Below are positions 10,196 through 20,439 of a stretch of 64,000 bases of DNA, one piece after another. Source of the stretch: Anodontia alba (Eukaryota > Mollusca > Bivalvia > Lucinida > Lucinidae); NCBI GenBank assembly GCA_964016985.1, contig OZ024828.1, positions 76,963,869-77,027,868 of the forward strand, in the 5' to 3' direction. Position 1 is the first letter of the stretch. Every line of letters starts with the position of its first letter. The notes under the pieces were generated by a model. It was not told the DNA's origin. It worked only from the letters and a program-made list of their open reading frames with translations, and did no database searches. A program made the translations under genes and the position numbers.

Positions 10196-10435
10196 TAATG
10201 TAAAATATAGTGGTTGACTTAGGTAAACTGATATCTGAAATAATGTAAAATATAGTGGTTGGCTTAGGTAAACTGATATCTGAAATAATGTAAAATATAG
10301 TGGTTGACTTAGGTAAACTGATATCTGAAATAATGTAATATTAAGTGGCTGACTTAGGTAAACCAATATCTGGAATAATGTAAAATATGACTAACTTAGG
10401 TAAACTGATATTTGAAATAATGTAATACATAATGG
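10196..10435 (-). repeat. Acceptor/exon-start minisatellite (block 3)
   Basis: About five units continuing block 2 after the mariner with the same 45-bp period. Together with blocks 1 and 2 roughly 19 non-exonic copies are present. Confidence 0.9.
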
Positions 10436-10439
10436 TTCA

Positions 10440-10815
10440 ATGTTTGTTTGTTTGTTTGTGTTGAGGTTTTATGCCCCAGTCAACCCAATGGGGTCATGTA
10501 CTGCTGCATCTGATCTTGATCTACACTGTTTGCTTTGGAGTTTTATAGCCCAGTCAGCACTGTTAAGGCCATGTCGAGCTGGTCAGTTAACCAAATCACA
10601 CTTTGCCTGGCCAAGCACAGTACTCTAAATAGTTAACCAGTACTTAGTGCACATACTTTTGCCAGTAACTGACAACTGCTCTTTTTGGATCAGTGGAATG
10701 GGACAATGATCATAGAAATTATTTCACAATCTATCTCCACAAAAGTTATGTGATCAAGCTGGGACTCAAACTCAATCCTGGATCTGCAGTCAGACAGGTT
10801 ACAGACTGCACTATG
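10440..10815 (-). mobile_element. Composite of two SINE family A fragments
   Basis: A 3' tail fragment (TGTGTTGAGGTTTTATGCCC on plus) is followed at about 10540 by a diverged second copy with the variant AGCACTGTTAAGGCCATGTC. The tRNA-like head near 10750-10800 is decayed. Confidence 0.65.
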
Positions 10816-10844
10816 GAGCCCTAGGGTACTGTCAAATCATAATA

Positions 10845-11491
10845 CAGTTGACTCTTGTTATCTCGAAGTCCCAGGAACTCTCTGAAATACTTCAAAATAT
10901 CCGTACCTCGACAAATCAGATTTGCAGAATTGATTTTTAATTGATTGTGTTGGGGTTTAACGACACGTCAACCCTTGAGGGTCATTTTGTGTCGTCTCCC
11001 AGAGAAAGGGAGAAAAGAGATAGAAGAGAGAGTAGAGGAGATGAAAGAGAGGGACAGGGAAGAAAGAGGAACAGGAATGAAAGTGAAGAAACAGAAGAAT
11101 AAAAACATTCCCCCTCTACCCTTACCCACTACAAGGATAGCAGGCCTTGCCCAACTGTAAGCCAATATCAGTTGGACGCCCCAGTGATGTAAGATACACA
11201 GCACCTTCGCACCACCCGACCACCCCCTTGCAGAATTGAAGAAAAAACAAACTGAACAACCACATTTCACAAATGAATATATAATTCGACTCCAGAAGTT
11301 AGGGACATATTGAAAATATTATGGAAAAGAGGAGAAATTGCTCCTTAGGAGCAATTTCTCCTCTTTTCCACAATATTTTGTTACCTGTTGTTAGATTTCC
11401 ATGTTAAAACAGGGACCAGATTTTCACTTCGAGATAAGCGGTTATTCGAGATAAGCGAGGTCGAGATAATTTAGAGTACTGCATATAACTG
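10845..11491. mobile_element. pogo-like MITE with nested SINE B
   Basis: Same family as 2235-2870 and 26154-26484: left end CAGTTGACTCTTGTTATCTC after TA and central hairpin GGAGAAATTGCTCCTTAGGAGC. The right end is decayed near 11485. A SINE B lies at 10934-11227. Confidence 0.78.
10934..11227 (-). mobile_element. SINE family B
   Basis: Nearly identical to the copy in the mariner. Target duplication TTGCAGAATTGA at 10922-10933 and 11228-11239. Close similarity of the copies suggests recent activity of this family. Confidence 0.9.
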
Positions 11492-11516
11492 TAAGTCCAG
11501 AAGTACTGTCACCTAC

Positions 11517-11631
11517 CATCATATTTAGCTAGGACGACTTGTACATCTGCATATGCTTGTAACTCTAGTAAGGCTTCTATCAGATTTTCATGGATATTGA
11601 ACATACTTAACATTGGAAACTCTTTCATAAT
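11517..11631 (-). CDS. ST7: ST7 internal exon
   Basis: 115-bp exon encoding [20 protein letters not shown] and [18 protein letters not shown], a hallmark ST7 block (family: [37 protein letters not shown]). The acceptor is cctgtcttacag|ATTATG and the donor GATG|GTAGGT. It enters in phase 0 and leaves in phase 1; the trailing G plus AT of the next exon gives the Asp of the conserved YDDISLPKS junction. A pogo-like MITE with a nested SINE ends a few tens of bases past the donor. Confidence 0.95.
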
Positions 11632-11990
11632 CTGTAAGACAGGAAAACATAGAATCAATGTATGGAACTTTCAACACAAACTAGACTGAGTTGATGTCTA
11701 TGTGACAATGTCTAAATCAATCTGCTATATACATTGTTTGTATTAAGTATAAACAGATGAACGTTTACTGACCATTCTGCCACACAGGGAATACTGAAAA
11801 TTCGATGTTAAACATGGGAATCCCTTGTTAAATCATGGCTAGTAAACATTCATCAAATTATAAACATTTACCCAATTTATTCTAAACATTCATACACACA
11901 TGCTTGCACAAACATTGCAGACCCAGACCAACAACTTCTTTTTGGAAGAGTAGAATCTGCACTGTCTGTCATTTCCCTAGTACTATTTAG

Positions 11991-12955
11991 CAGGGCTCGG
12001 GAAAACCGAATTTCTTTCGGTCCCAGACCAAAATTCAGAAATTGGGACCGATTGGAAACAGCCAAAAGCCCAAAAAAATCGGTCCCATACTGGCCCAATA
12101 CTAAGGAAATTTTCTCCGATTCTGTCAGATATTTAGGATATTCTCAAATTCTAAACTTACCTAGCTCAGATGTCAATCCGTTAATTACACATTAATTACA
12201 CATAATCCAAAAATCACCTAATCCAATAATCGCCTCGAGTCAAGTTGTGTAAACAAATTACCTGAGATCTCGTAGTTCATCGCGTTATCTCGAATCTTGC
12301 GAGATTACAGTGGTCGTGTGAAAGTAATTAGCTTCGGGCTAAATAAAAGCTCGAAGAGTTGTAATGGCTAGCTGTAGCACAACGCAAAAAACGAGGTCTT
12401 TACCAGGGACAGGCAGGTATCAAATATGATCGGTCACCAGTTGACATAAAACAACACATTAGGGAACACATAGTGAAAAAAAAAATAATCTCAGGAAACC
12501 AAAGAAGTACAATAACATAGTACATTTCGTATTTTTCTTTTTTTTCTTTCCCATTTTACATGATGGGTAGCGCAAACAACAATTCTTGTCCTGGAGTCTT
12601 GTCTTGTCCTGTATATGGTCCCGGTAATTATACTCTCCGCCATATCAGGTTGTCTCCCCTGTCCACATGTCAATCAAGTATGATGTCTTCTGTCATGTCC
12701 GCTTTGCCTACAAACATATTCTAGTCTTGTATTTGCTTTTACATGCGTAGCTAAACGTCTTTAAATGTTTGAAACCATGAACTCCACCAAACACAACAAT
12801 GTACGACCATTGTACGGAAATCGGGATTAATTCATAGGACCTCTTATTGTCATTAGTTTTCGTGACAAGTATCAAATTTTTTTTCCTATGGAAATTAGTT
12901 AGGTGATAACGTCATCGGCTGGACCGATTCATTTTTCAATATTTCCTGAGCCCTG
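11991..12955. mobile_element. hAT-type non-autonomous element
   Basis: Ends CAGGGCTCGGGAAAACCG and TTTCCTGAGCCCTG with an exact 8-bp target duplication CTATTTAG (11983-11990, 12956-12963). The CAGGG termini and 8-bp duplication are hAT hallmarks. A frame starting ATGGCTAGCTGTAGCAC at about 12364 reads for only a short distance and could be a transposase remnant; this is uncertain. The related copy is 50222-51520. Confidence 0.88.
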
Positions 12956-13560
12956 CTATTTAGACACATAAACAAGTAGTCAAAAGGGCTTATTGATAGT
13001 TCAGGATAATTACTGTATTAAAGCAGTTTCTGTTTGAATATTTAGGATAATTACTGCATAAGAAGCTATGTAAACAATGTTTTTACAGACAAGGCCAGAC
13101 AAATTAGATTCTCATACCCATCGGCCCCTAAAATATCTGACCAAATAAAAAAAATGAGGTGCAAAACTTTTTCAGAGCCAGTTGGACTTATGCTGAAAAT
13201 AGATTTTATATCACTTCTAAGAAATGAAAATGAATTATTTGTTATGAAAAGGGTATTAATACAAGGTTGTCTTCTTGTCTTCTTTTTGCACATGATTTTT
13301 AGTGTCAGCTATCTGTTTTTTTGCAGATTTATCTCTTCACTGGATGACCCCTGAATAAACTAGAAATGTGTTCAAAAGACACGGATCCCCCTGCCTGAAA
13401 AACTTAAAATGCAAACTGTGAATGCTGCATGCAGACGGAGATAGACGGGTAACACTGTATGCCCTTTCCACCATTCTTTGAAGGGTGGAGGCATAAGAAT
13501 AAACTAGAAATGTGTCCAAAGGACACTATTCCCCACCCCCCCACCCACCCCACCCCTGAA

Positions 13561-15878
13561 CAAGAGGCCCACGGGCCACGATTCACTCACCTGAGTGACA
13601 TAGCCACTGCAGACATGCAGATGTTATGCAACATTTATCCAATCCTATCATCGCAACTAATGAAAATATCATCATTTGAGCAGTTCTTAGTTTTGAAGGA
13701 GAATATATGGGCCTGACAGTCAATGGAGCATGATCATGAATAAACTATCAATCACATTTCAACAGAAGGCTCAATGTGAAATTTGGTGGAAATTGGCTAA
13801 GTGGTTTCTGAGGAATCGTGATTTTATACATGTAAACAGCACAGTGGCAGGGACATATTATAAATATAAATCAGATGATGGCCATCTTAGATTTCCAATT
13901 AGAACAATTTTAACTACTGTTGATCTACAAGTCACTTCGATACTTTCAATATAAATGTATATGGCCCACACAAATAGGGAAACAAATTTGACCTTGGAGG
14001 TAAAAAGGTCAAATGTCAACATAAACCATCATTTGAGCAATTTTGGTAGATCTCCTGTCCCCTATAATTTGTGCAAAGATTAGGACCCAGGGCTTATTTG
14101 GTTATGGAGAAGAAGATTTTTAAAGGTTTTTACCATATATTGGCATGGCAGCCATTTTGATCAATGGACCATACCCATTTTAGCAATCTTTCATTCTCCT
14201 GCCCACGGAGGCTCTGCATGAAATTTGAGCAACACTGGCCCGGAGGCTTCAGAGGAAAAGCCATTTGAAATTATCAACATTTTTTCCATACAAATGTATG
14301 GCGCCCATACAAATGCATACAGAAGCAAACTTGACCTCACCGTAAAAAGGTTAAATGTCAATGTATGACAATTATTTTAGCAACTTTGGTAGACCGCCCG
14401 TTCCAGATGATATATGCAAAGATTCAGCCACAAGCCATCCTCGGTTTTGGAGAATAAGATTTTTAAATGTTTTTTCCCATGCAAATGCATAAGGAAGCAA
14501 CTTGACCTTGCCGTAAAAAGGTCAAATGTCAATGTATGACATTATTTTAGCAACTTTGGTAGACCCCCTGTCCCCGATGATTTATGCAAATATTCAGCCC
14601 CAAAGCATCCTCTGTTCTAGAGAAGAAGATTTATAAAGGTTTTTACCATATATGGGCATGGCGCCCATCTTGGTCAATGAACCGTGACCATTTTAGCAAT
14701 CTTTTGTTCCCCCTACCTAAGGAGGCTCCATATGAAATTTGAGCAAAATTGGCCCAGAGGCTCCAGAGAAGAAGTTGTTTGAAATTCTGAACATTTTTCC
14801 CATACAAATGCATAAGGAAGCAAAATTGACCTTAACGTAAAAAGGTCAAATGTCAATGTACGACCATTATTTTAGCAATTAAGGTAGCCCTCTTGTTCCC
14901 GAAGATATATGCAAAGATTCAGCCATAAGGCATGCTCAGTTTTGGAGAAGAAGATTTTTAAAGGTTTTTCCCATACAAATGCACAGGGAAGCAAACTTGA
15001 CCTTGCCGTAAAAAGGTCAAATGTCAACGTACGACAATTCTTTTAGCAATGTTGGTAGACCTCCCGTCCTCGATGATTCCTGCCAAGGTTCAGCCCAAAG
15101 GCATTCTCGGTTCTGAAGGAGAAGATTTTTAAAGGTTTTTACCATATATGGGCGTGGCGGCCATCTTGGTCAACGGACCGTGACCATTTTAGCAATTTTT
15201 TGTTCCCCCACCCTAAGGAGGCTCCATATCAAATTTGAGCAAAATTGGCCCAGAGGCTCCAGAGGAGAAGTTGTTTGAAATTCTGGTCATTTTTCCCATA
15301 CAAATGCATAAGGAAGCAAAATTGACCTTAACGTAAAAAGGTCAAATGTCAATGTACGACCATTATTTTAGCAATTTTGGTAGCTCTCCTGTTCCCAAAG
15401 ATATATGCAAAGATTCAGCCATAAGGCATGCTCGGTTTTGGAGAAGAAGATTTTTAAAGGTTTTTCCCATACAAATGCATAGGGAAGCAAACTTGACCTT
15501 GCCGTAAAAAGGTCAAACGTCAACGTACGACAATTCTTTTAGCAATTTTGGTAGACCTCCCGTCCCCGATGATTCCTGTAAAGGTTCAGCCCTAAGGCAT
15601 TCTCGGTTCTGGAGAAGAAGATTTTCAAAGGTTTTTACCATATATGGGCGTGGCGGCCATCTTGGTTAACGGACCGCGACCATTTTAGCAATTTTTCGTT
15701 CCCCCACCCTAAGGAGGCTCCAGATGAAATTTGAGCAAAATTGGCTCAGCGGTTTCAGAGGAGAAGTCGTTTGAAAATGTTAACGGACGGACGGACGGAC
15801 GGACGGACGGACGGACGGACGACGGACGAAAAGTGATCACAATAGCTCATCCTGAGCAGAGCTCAGGTGAGCTAAAAA
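13561..15878. mobile_element. Tandem-repeat element (CAAGAGG...CAGGTGAG ends)
   Basis: Starts CAAGAGGCCCACGGGCCACG (palindrome GGCCCACGGGCC) followed by TCACCTGAG, and ends GCTCAGGTGAGCTAAAAA. It is flanked by a 6-bp duplication CCTGAA (13555-13560, 15879-15884). Inside are alternating repeats with TTGACCTTGCCGTAAAAAGG, AGCAATTTTGGTAGACCTCC and GAGAAGAAGATTTTTAAAGG, closing with a GGAC run at 15784-15829. No protein is encoded. Same end design as 38348, 52428 and 62663. Confidence 0.82.
15784..15829. repeat. (GGAC)n run
   Basis: About eleven tandem GGAC units directly after TTTGAAAATGTTAAC at the right end of the array. Confidence 0.92.
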
Positions 15879-15924
15879 CCTGAATGCTAATGCTGGATGT
15901 GGACGAACAGGAGTAACACTATAT

Positions 15925-16167
15925 CGAGGGTTGAGCGCAAGACTATAGTAACTCAAACATATTTTTGAAACCCTTGTTTAGGGGCAACTTGGACCCCTTT
16001 GTAAACAATGCAAATTTAGGTGCCATTGCTCATACGAGCAATGGCACCTAAATTTTCATTGTTTACAGAAAGAAATGTTGTAATCTTCATAACGCTTTCA
16101 TGGTGAGGAGATAAGGTTTGGGGAAAAACAACCATCTGACTTACGCCAGTCTTGCGCTCAACCCTCG
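15925..16167. mobile_element. 243-bp MITE with 4-bp target duplication, family F
   Basis: Inverted ends CGAGGGTTGAGCGCAAGACT and its complement, flanked by ATAT (15921-15924, 16168-16171). The related unoccupied sequence at about 13450-13490 reads straight through (AACACTGTATGCCC), confirming the borders. The centre is a hairpin around GCCATTGCTCATACGAGCAA. The other copy, 23236-23478, is also exactly 243 bp. Confidence 0.9.
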
Positions 16168-16862
16168 ATATGCCCTTTCCACCCCTCCTTGAATGGCAGG
16201 GGCATAAAAATTCCCACCTCCCTTCCCCACTCCATTTCGTTTTTCTAAAATTTGAATGAGAATCTAATAATTCAATTTTCTGGCCCAAATATGGTAAATG
16301 TCCTAAAATTTTGTAAACCAAAATTATCATAAACTGGCATATGCAAATAGTACAGACCCAGATCAGACTGCTCCTGAAGGAGCAAGAGCAGTCTGATATG
16401 GGCCTACACTGTTTGCCATTTCACTAAGTATTTTAAGAAACAATTACTTAAAGGCAAAATTAAAGTCCCAATAGTAAAGGCATAAAGAGTTCAAAATTTT
16501 AGGACATTTATCGTACCATGGCTTTGAGAGTCTAGTCTGGCACTCTGCTGTGTATCTGAACAGCAAGACGATAAACAGTACCTTACGATATGTGCACCCA
16601 CTGAAGACTCATATCAGCCACTGCATCTGCACAGTCTGATGTCTTCAATGGGCACTCTCAGGGTTGTGGAAATATCAAATTTCATCACTTGTCCACAGAC
16701 AAATGATCAAAATCCACTTGTCCAACCAAACTTTAGTTGTCCGAAAATTGGCATTTTTTTCTTTGTTTAAACATATTTCATTACAAAATTCATTATACAA
16801 CAATGTAACAAATTTGACATACAACCAATATAGGATTAGAATGAAAGCATTTAATACTTATA

Positions 16863-17166
16863 CACTACAACCTCTTTATAACACGGTTCCTTATAACACA
16901 GTTTTGGATATAACATGGTTCAAAGATGGATCCCAAAAATGTATAGATTATATTGAAAAATGACCATAAATGGTCATTTTTTCCAAAAATGTATAGATTA
17001 TATTGAAAAATGACCATAAATGGTCATTTTTTCCAAAAATGTATAGATTATATTGAAAAATGACCATAAATGGTCTATACATTTTTGTTTGGATATAACA
17101 CGGTTGTTTAACTAACACGGTTTATGCAATGGACCACAACATTAGTGTTATAAAGAGGTTGTGGTG
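16863..17166. mobile_element. TA-flanked MITE, family G, with internal triplication
   Basis: Ends CACTACAACCTCTTTATAAC and TTATAAAGAGGTTGTGGTG, flanked by TA (Tc1/mariner type). A 50-bp unit containing ATAGATTATATTGAAAAATG occurs three times at 16941, 16991 and 17041. Other copies: 36718-36927, 41560-41780 and a broken one at 38246-38347. Confidence 0.87.
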
Positions 17167-17390
17167 TAATTCTTCTCCTCTTCTTCTCCTCTAAGGTGCT
17201 TCTAATGAGTACCCACAACATGTTTTCTTCATGAAATAAGAAAAAAATATATCATTATCTGGATACTTTTCATAGCTACAGCTATGAAGTCCAGCTAATG
17301 CTATGAAGTCCTTGTCCCAGGACAAGTAAATTTCACTTACTTGTCCTCAGGGAAATGGAACGTTGGACAAGTCGGGCATTGGAATTCCAC

Positions 17391-17643
17391 AGCCCTGGCC
17401 CCAAGGATATAAAATATTTTTCATGCTCAACTCAGCTGAGCACGAAATTTGTCCTGCTAATATATCTCAAATTACCAACAATTGTAAATTCTTTCTTGCT
17501 AAACATAACTGACCATGAAAATTTCTCTGCTAATGAATATGAAAATGCCAACTATTGTTGGCATTTTCATATTCATTAGCAGAAAAAATTTCATGCTCAG
17601 CTGAGTTAAGCATGAAAAAAGTTTTATAACCTCGGGGCCTGGA
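17391..17643. mobile_element. Hairpin MITE, family H
   Basis: Ends CCCTGGCCCCAAGGATATAA and TTATAACCTCGGGGCCTGG, with subterminal TTTTTCATGCTCAACTCAGC and complement and an inner hairpin. A second copy is at 18281-18483. Confidence 0.75.
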
Positions 17644-17690
17644 CATTCTGTCTAAGCTTCTTCATGGGCACAGCAAAGCCGCTGATCATT

Positions 17691-18000
17691 TATTTGTGTT
17701 GAGGTTTTACGTCCCAGTCAACCCAATGGGGTCATGTCGAGCGAGGTCAGTTTACTTAACCACATGATTACTGGGTAGGCTTAGTCCTCTAAGCGGTTAA
17801 CTAGTATTGTGTACATTCTTTCGCCAGAAACTGACAACTGCCCTTCTTGAATCAGTGGAAGGGAGAGAATGACCGTAGAAAATATTTCATGATCAATCCC
17901 TACGAAAGAATGTTGCTGTTGCCTACCTTGGCAGGGGGTGAACCCGTGACCTCCTGGTCTCCAGTTGGACGGTGCATCCAACTGAGCTATGGAGGCCGGC
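17691..18000 (-). mobile_element. tRNA-derived SINE, family A
   Basis: Full-length: tRNA-like head at about 17930-18000 on the minus strand (TGGCTCAGTTGG-like A box near 17985, B box in CGGGTTCACCCC near 17945), body, and tail at 17691. No clear target duplication was found. Confidence 0.85.
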
Positions 18001-18280
18001 ACCTCTAATCACAGCTCCAGATAAGAGGAATGTCCAGAAAAATATATTTCTTATTTCTCCAGAAAATGTATATTTTGGGTACTCATTAGAAGTACCTTGC
18101 TGAACTGTATGAAGACAGGTTAACTTTTAACCAGTATAAATATCTGCAGAACAACTTTCTTTGTTTCTTTGAAAATAGTCCATGGTATTTCATATAATTG
18201 TCTCCTTAAATATATTTCCAGCTAAATGGGGCAGTTTGATCTGCTCCTTGAAGAGTTTGGGCTTGGTCTACACTGTTTGC

Positions 18281-18483
18281 CCAGGCCCTGAGGTTAAAAA
18301 ACATTTTTTCATGCTCAACTCAGCTGAGCATGAAATTTTCTCTGCTAATAAATATGAAAATTTATTAGCTGAGAAACTTCAGCAAGAAAGAACTTGCAGT
18401 TGTTAATAATTTGAGATTTATTAGTAGGACAAATTTCATGCTCAGCTGTTGAGCATGAAAATATTTTTACAACCTCGGGGCCA
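18281..18483. mobile_element. Hairpin MITE, family H
   Basis: Second copy of the 17391-17643 family: ends CCAGGCCCTGAGGTTAAAAA and ACAACCTCGGGGCCAAG. Confidence 0.72.
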
Positions 18484-18509
18484 AGTTCGTCTATCTGAAT
18501 ATTAAAGGT

Positions 18510-18745
18510 AAATACAATAATTATGCAAAGTCAGCATTAAAATTCACAACCAAATCATCAGTTTGTGGGGTTTGTAATGCCACATTATACAATAACTAAG
18601 CAAAGTCAGACATTAAAATTCACAATCAAATCATCAGTTTGTGGGGTTTATAATGCCACATTATACAATATTTATGCAAAGTCACACTTTAAAATTCCCA
18701 ACCAAATCATCAGTTTGAGGGTTTGTAATGCCATACACATTTTAT
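18510..18745. repeat. Short tandem repeat, unit about 75 bp (three units)
   Basis: Three units of TTATGCAAAGTCA, AAAATTCACAACCAAATCATC and AGTTTGTGGGGTTTGTAATG. The ORF across it encodes the repeat only. Confidence 0.75.
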
Positions 18746-18984
18746 TTGGGATTTTTGCTTTTGATAATATGTATAGATACAAGTCAAAATTCATTTTCAT
18801 GGGGGTTAACATTCAAGGAGGAGCATACTCTGTGACTATAACCAAACTAAAGCCCTCACAAAATGTAAAATCATCTACACAAAACTCCATACAATGGTAT
18901 CCAAAATCAATACCAATACAAAACTTAATTTTGACTCAAAGGACTCTTTATTTTTAAGAGGAATGGAGACACTTTTAGGGGGAG

Positions 18985-19180
18985 GTAACTCTCACACTTT
19001 CTTTTTTTGCCTCCTTTCTGAAAAGGGGTCTGTTCTATAAAAGGAAAGAATTTGCTCCTCTTGGAGCAAATTCTTTCCTTTATAGAGCAGACCCCTTTTC
19101 AGAAGGAGACTGATGTGCAGGAAAGAAAACAGGATGTTATAAAAATTGTCTCCCTTGTAAAAATGGTGGAAAATCTATCA
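18985..19180. mobile_element. Hairpin MITE around CAAATTCTTTCC
   Basis: Arms GAAAGAATTTGCTCCTC and AGGAGCAAATTCTTTCC, with outer CCTCCTTTCTGAAAAGGGG and complement. Relatives at 330-560, 3400-3705 and 48690-48790. Confidence 0.65.
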
Positions 19181-19362
19181 GATATATCCAAGCTCTTTTG
19201 CAGATCTCTGTAGCAAAACATTCTTTTCAAGGCCAATATACAAAATCCTACGCTGCAGCTGTCATGTATCTATCAGATATATCCAAGCTCTTTTGCAGAT
19301 CTCTGTAGCAAAACATTCTTTTCAAGGCCAATATACAAAATCCTACGCTGCAGCTGTCATGT
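19175..19362. repeat. 93-bp direct tandem duplication beside an ST7 donor
   Basis: The segment TATCAGATATATCCAAGCTC ... GCAGCTGTCATGTA is present twice, essentially identically, ending about 24 bp from the exon donor at 19386. It is intronic in the proposed model. Confidence 0.9.
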
Positions 19363-19385
19363 ACTATAAAATTGACAAATGATAC

Positions 19386-19483
19386 CTCTCTCATCATTTT
19401 GACAGCCTCTCTTGTCCGCCCCAGCTTTCTTGCACACATTGCCAGACGTCTTTTAATATAAACTATAACATTTGTATCTCTCC
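19386..19483 (-). CDS. ST7: ST7 internal exon
   Basis: 98-bp exon encoding [20 protein letters not shown] followed by [12 protein letters not shown], almost identical to the family. The acceptor is attattttcag|GGAGAG and the donor AGAGAG|GTATCA. It enters in phase 1 and leaves in phase 0. The donor is less standard than its neighbours (GTATCA). Just downstream in the intron, at 19175-19362 on the plus strand, lies a near-perfect direct duplication of about 93 bp. Continued translation past the donor is open but matches no ST7 sequence, so it is read as intron. Confidence 0.95.
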
Positions 19484-20032
19484 CTGAAAATAATGAGATA
19501 TGATTTAATACTACAAAATACATAGATCGATAAAGCCAAACTGTAGGAAACTATTCTCAGCCGTAAACCTGCTGAAGAACAGCAAAAGAAGACGTTTCAA
19601 AATATCTTTATTTTTAGTTTCCAAATATATAGGTCTTGACTTGTTTTGTCATTATTTGTTCCTCATCTCTTCCTTCCTTTGACGCTTTTGGGAATACTGT
19701 GCTTTGTAATTGTGGCATTTCCTGGGCATCTTCACTCATATTTTTTTACATTTCATGTGAACTGCCTCCTAATGACACTATTTACATGAAATGCAACACT
19801 TGAAATTTCTTAAATATTGTGATTTCAGTAATTGACATAGGAAAGTCATCATTTTTACTCGCCCTCAAGCACACAGACTCATCATGGCAAGCTGGCGACT
19901 GGAATTTTCCAACCCTGAAATGTCAAACTTAATCTTGGCAATATCAGGAAAAGTACATAAATATTTGCTGTCTCCTGATTTTACATGTTTATGCAAATAT
20001 TTTATGGTCTGAGACAACATTATTACATATAG

Positions 20033-20300
20033 CATAGCTCCAAATAAGAAAGTATCCAGATATTTTTCTTATTTCCTAATGAAAACATATGTTGTGGGTA
20101 CTCATTAGAAGCGCCACTTTGTGGCACTTCTAATGAGTACCCACAACATATCATATGTAATTTTGCCCCCTAAAACCTCACTTTTATATAGTAAAACTGG
20201 GGTTTACAGGGGTATATATTATTTTTCTTATTTCTTCATGAAAACATATTTTGTGGGTACTCATTGGCGCTTCTAATGTTCTTGTTTATCCCTCTTTGGA
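20033..20300. mobile_element. Hairpin MITE family I (CATAGCTCCAGATAAG ends)
   Basis: CATAGCTCCAAATAAGAAAG, then AAACATATGTTGTGGGTACT and a perfect hairpin of CATTAGAAGCGCCACTTTGT type, followed by a second half copy to about 20290. This family is the most frequent in the window; cleaner copies at 30890-31064, 57257-57449, 58271-58451 and 58753-58942. Confidence 0.75.
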
Positions 20301-20437
20301 TAGCCTTGTGGTTGTAGAAGGCACATGCGATCAGCAAAGTCTCTGATCAGACTGCACAAATGCGCAGTCTGATCTGAGTCTTTGCTGGTCGCAAAAATCT
20401 AACTGTAGGTTTTATTGTGTTCTGGCTCAAATATTTA
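20275..20437. mobile_element. Hairpin MITE with GACTCAGATCAG core
   Basis: GCGATCAGCAAAGTCTCTGA and CAGTCTGATCTGAGTCTTTG arms; relative of 3690-3945 and 28203-28442. Confidence 0.6.
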
Positions 20438-20439
20438 CT

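Larger units (their letters stand above)
13494..16208. mobile_element. Nested composite: outer element with hairpin 3' end
   Basis: An outer repeat begins AACTAGAAATGTGTCCAAAG (hairpin GTGTCC/GGACAC) at about 13502 and ends with CCACCCCTCCTTGAATGGCA and GGGGCATAAAAA near 16208. Inside are the tandem-repeat element 13561-15878 and a MITE at 15925-16167. A tail fragment of the same outer family lies at 13455-13500. The 3' hairpin followed by a short A-rich end recalls Helitron-like ends, but that class is not proven. Confidence 0.55.

Noticed and set aside
19248..19380. Extension of the ST7 exon past 19386 ([13 protein letters not shown]...)
   Set aside because: A GT donor with correct phase sits at 19385 and the extension matches no ST7 sequence; the segment is a tandem duplication.
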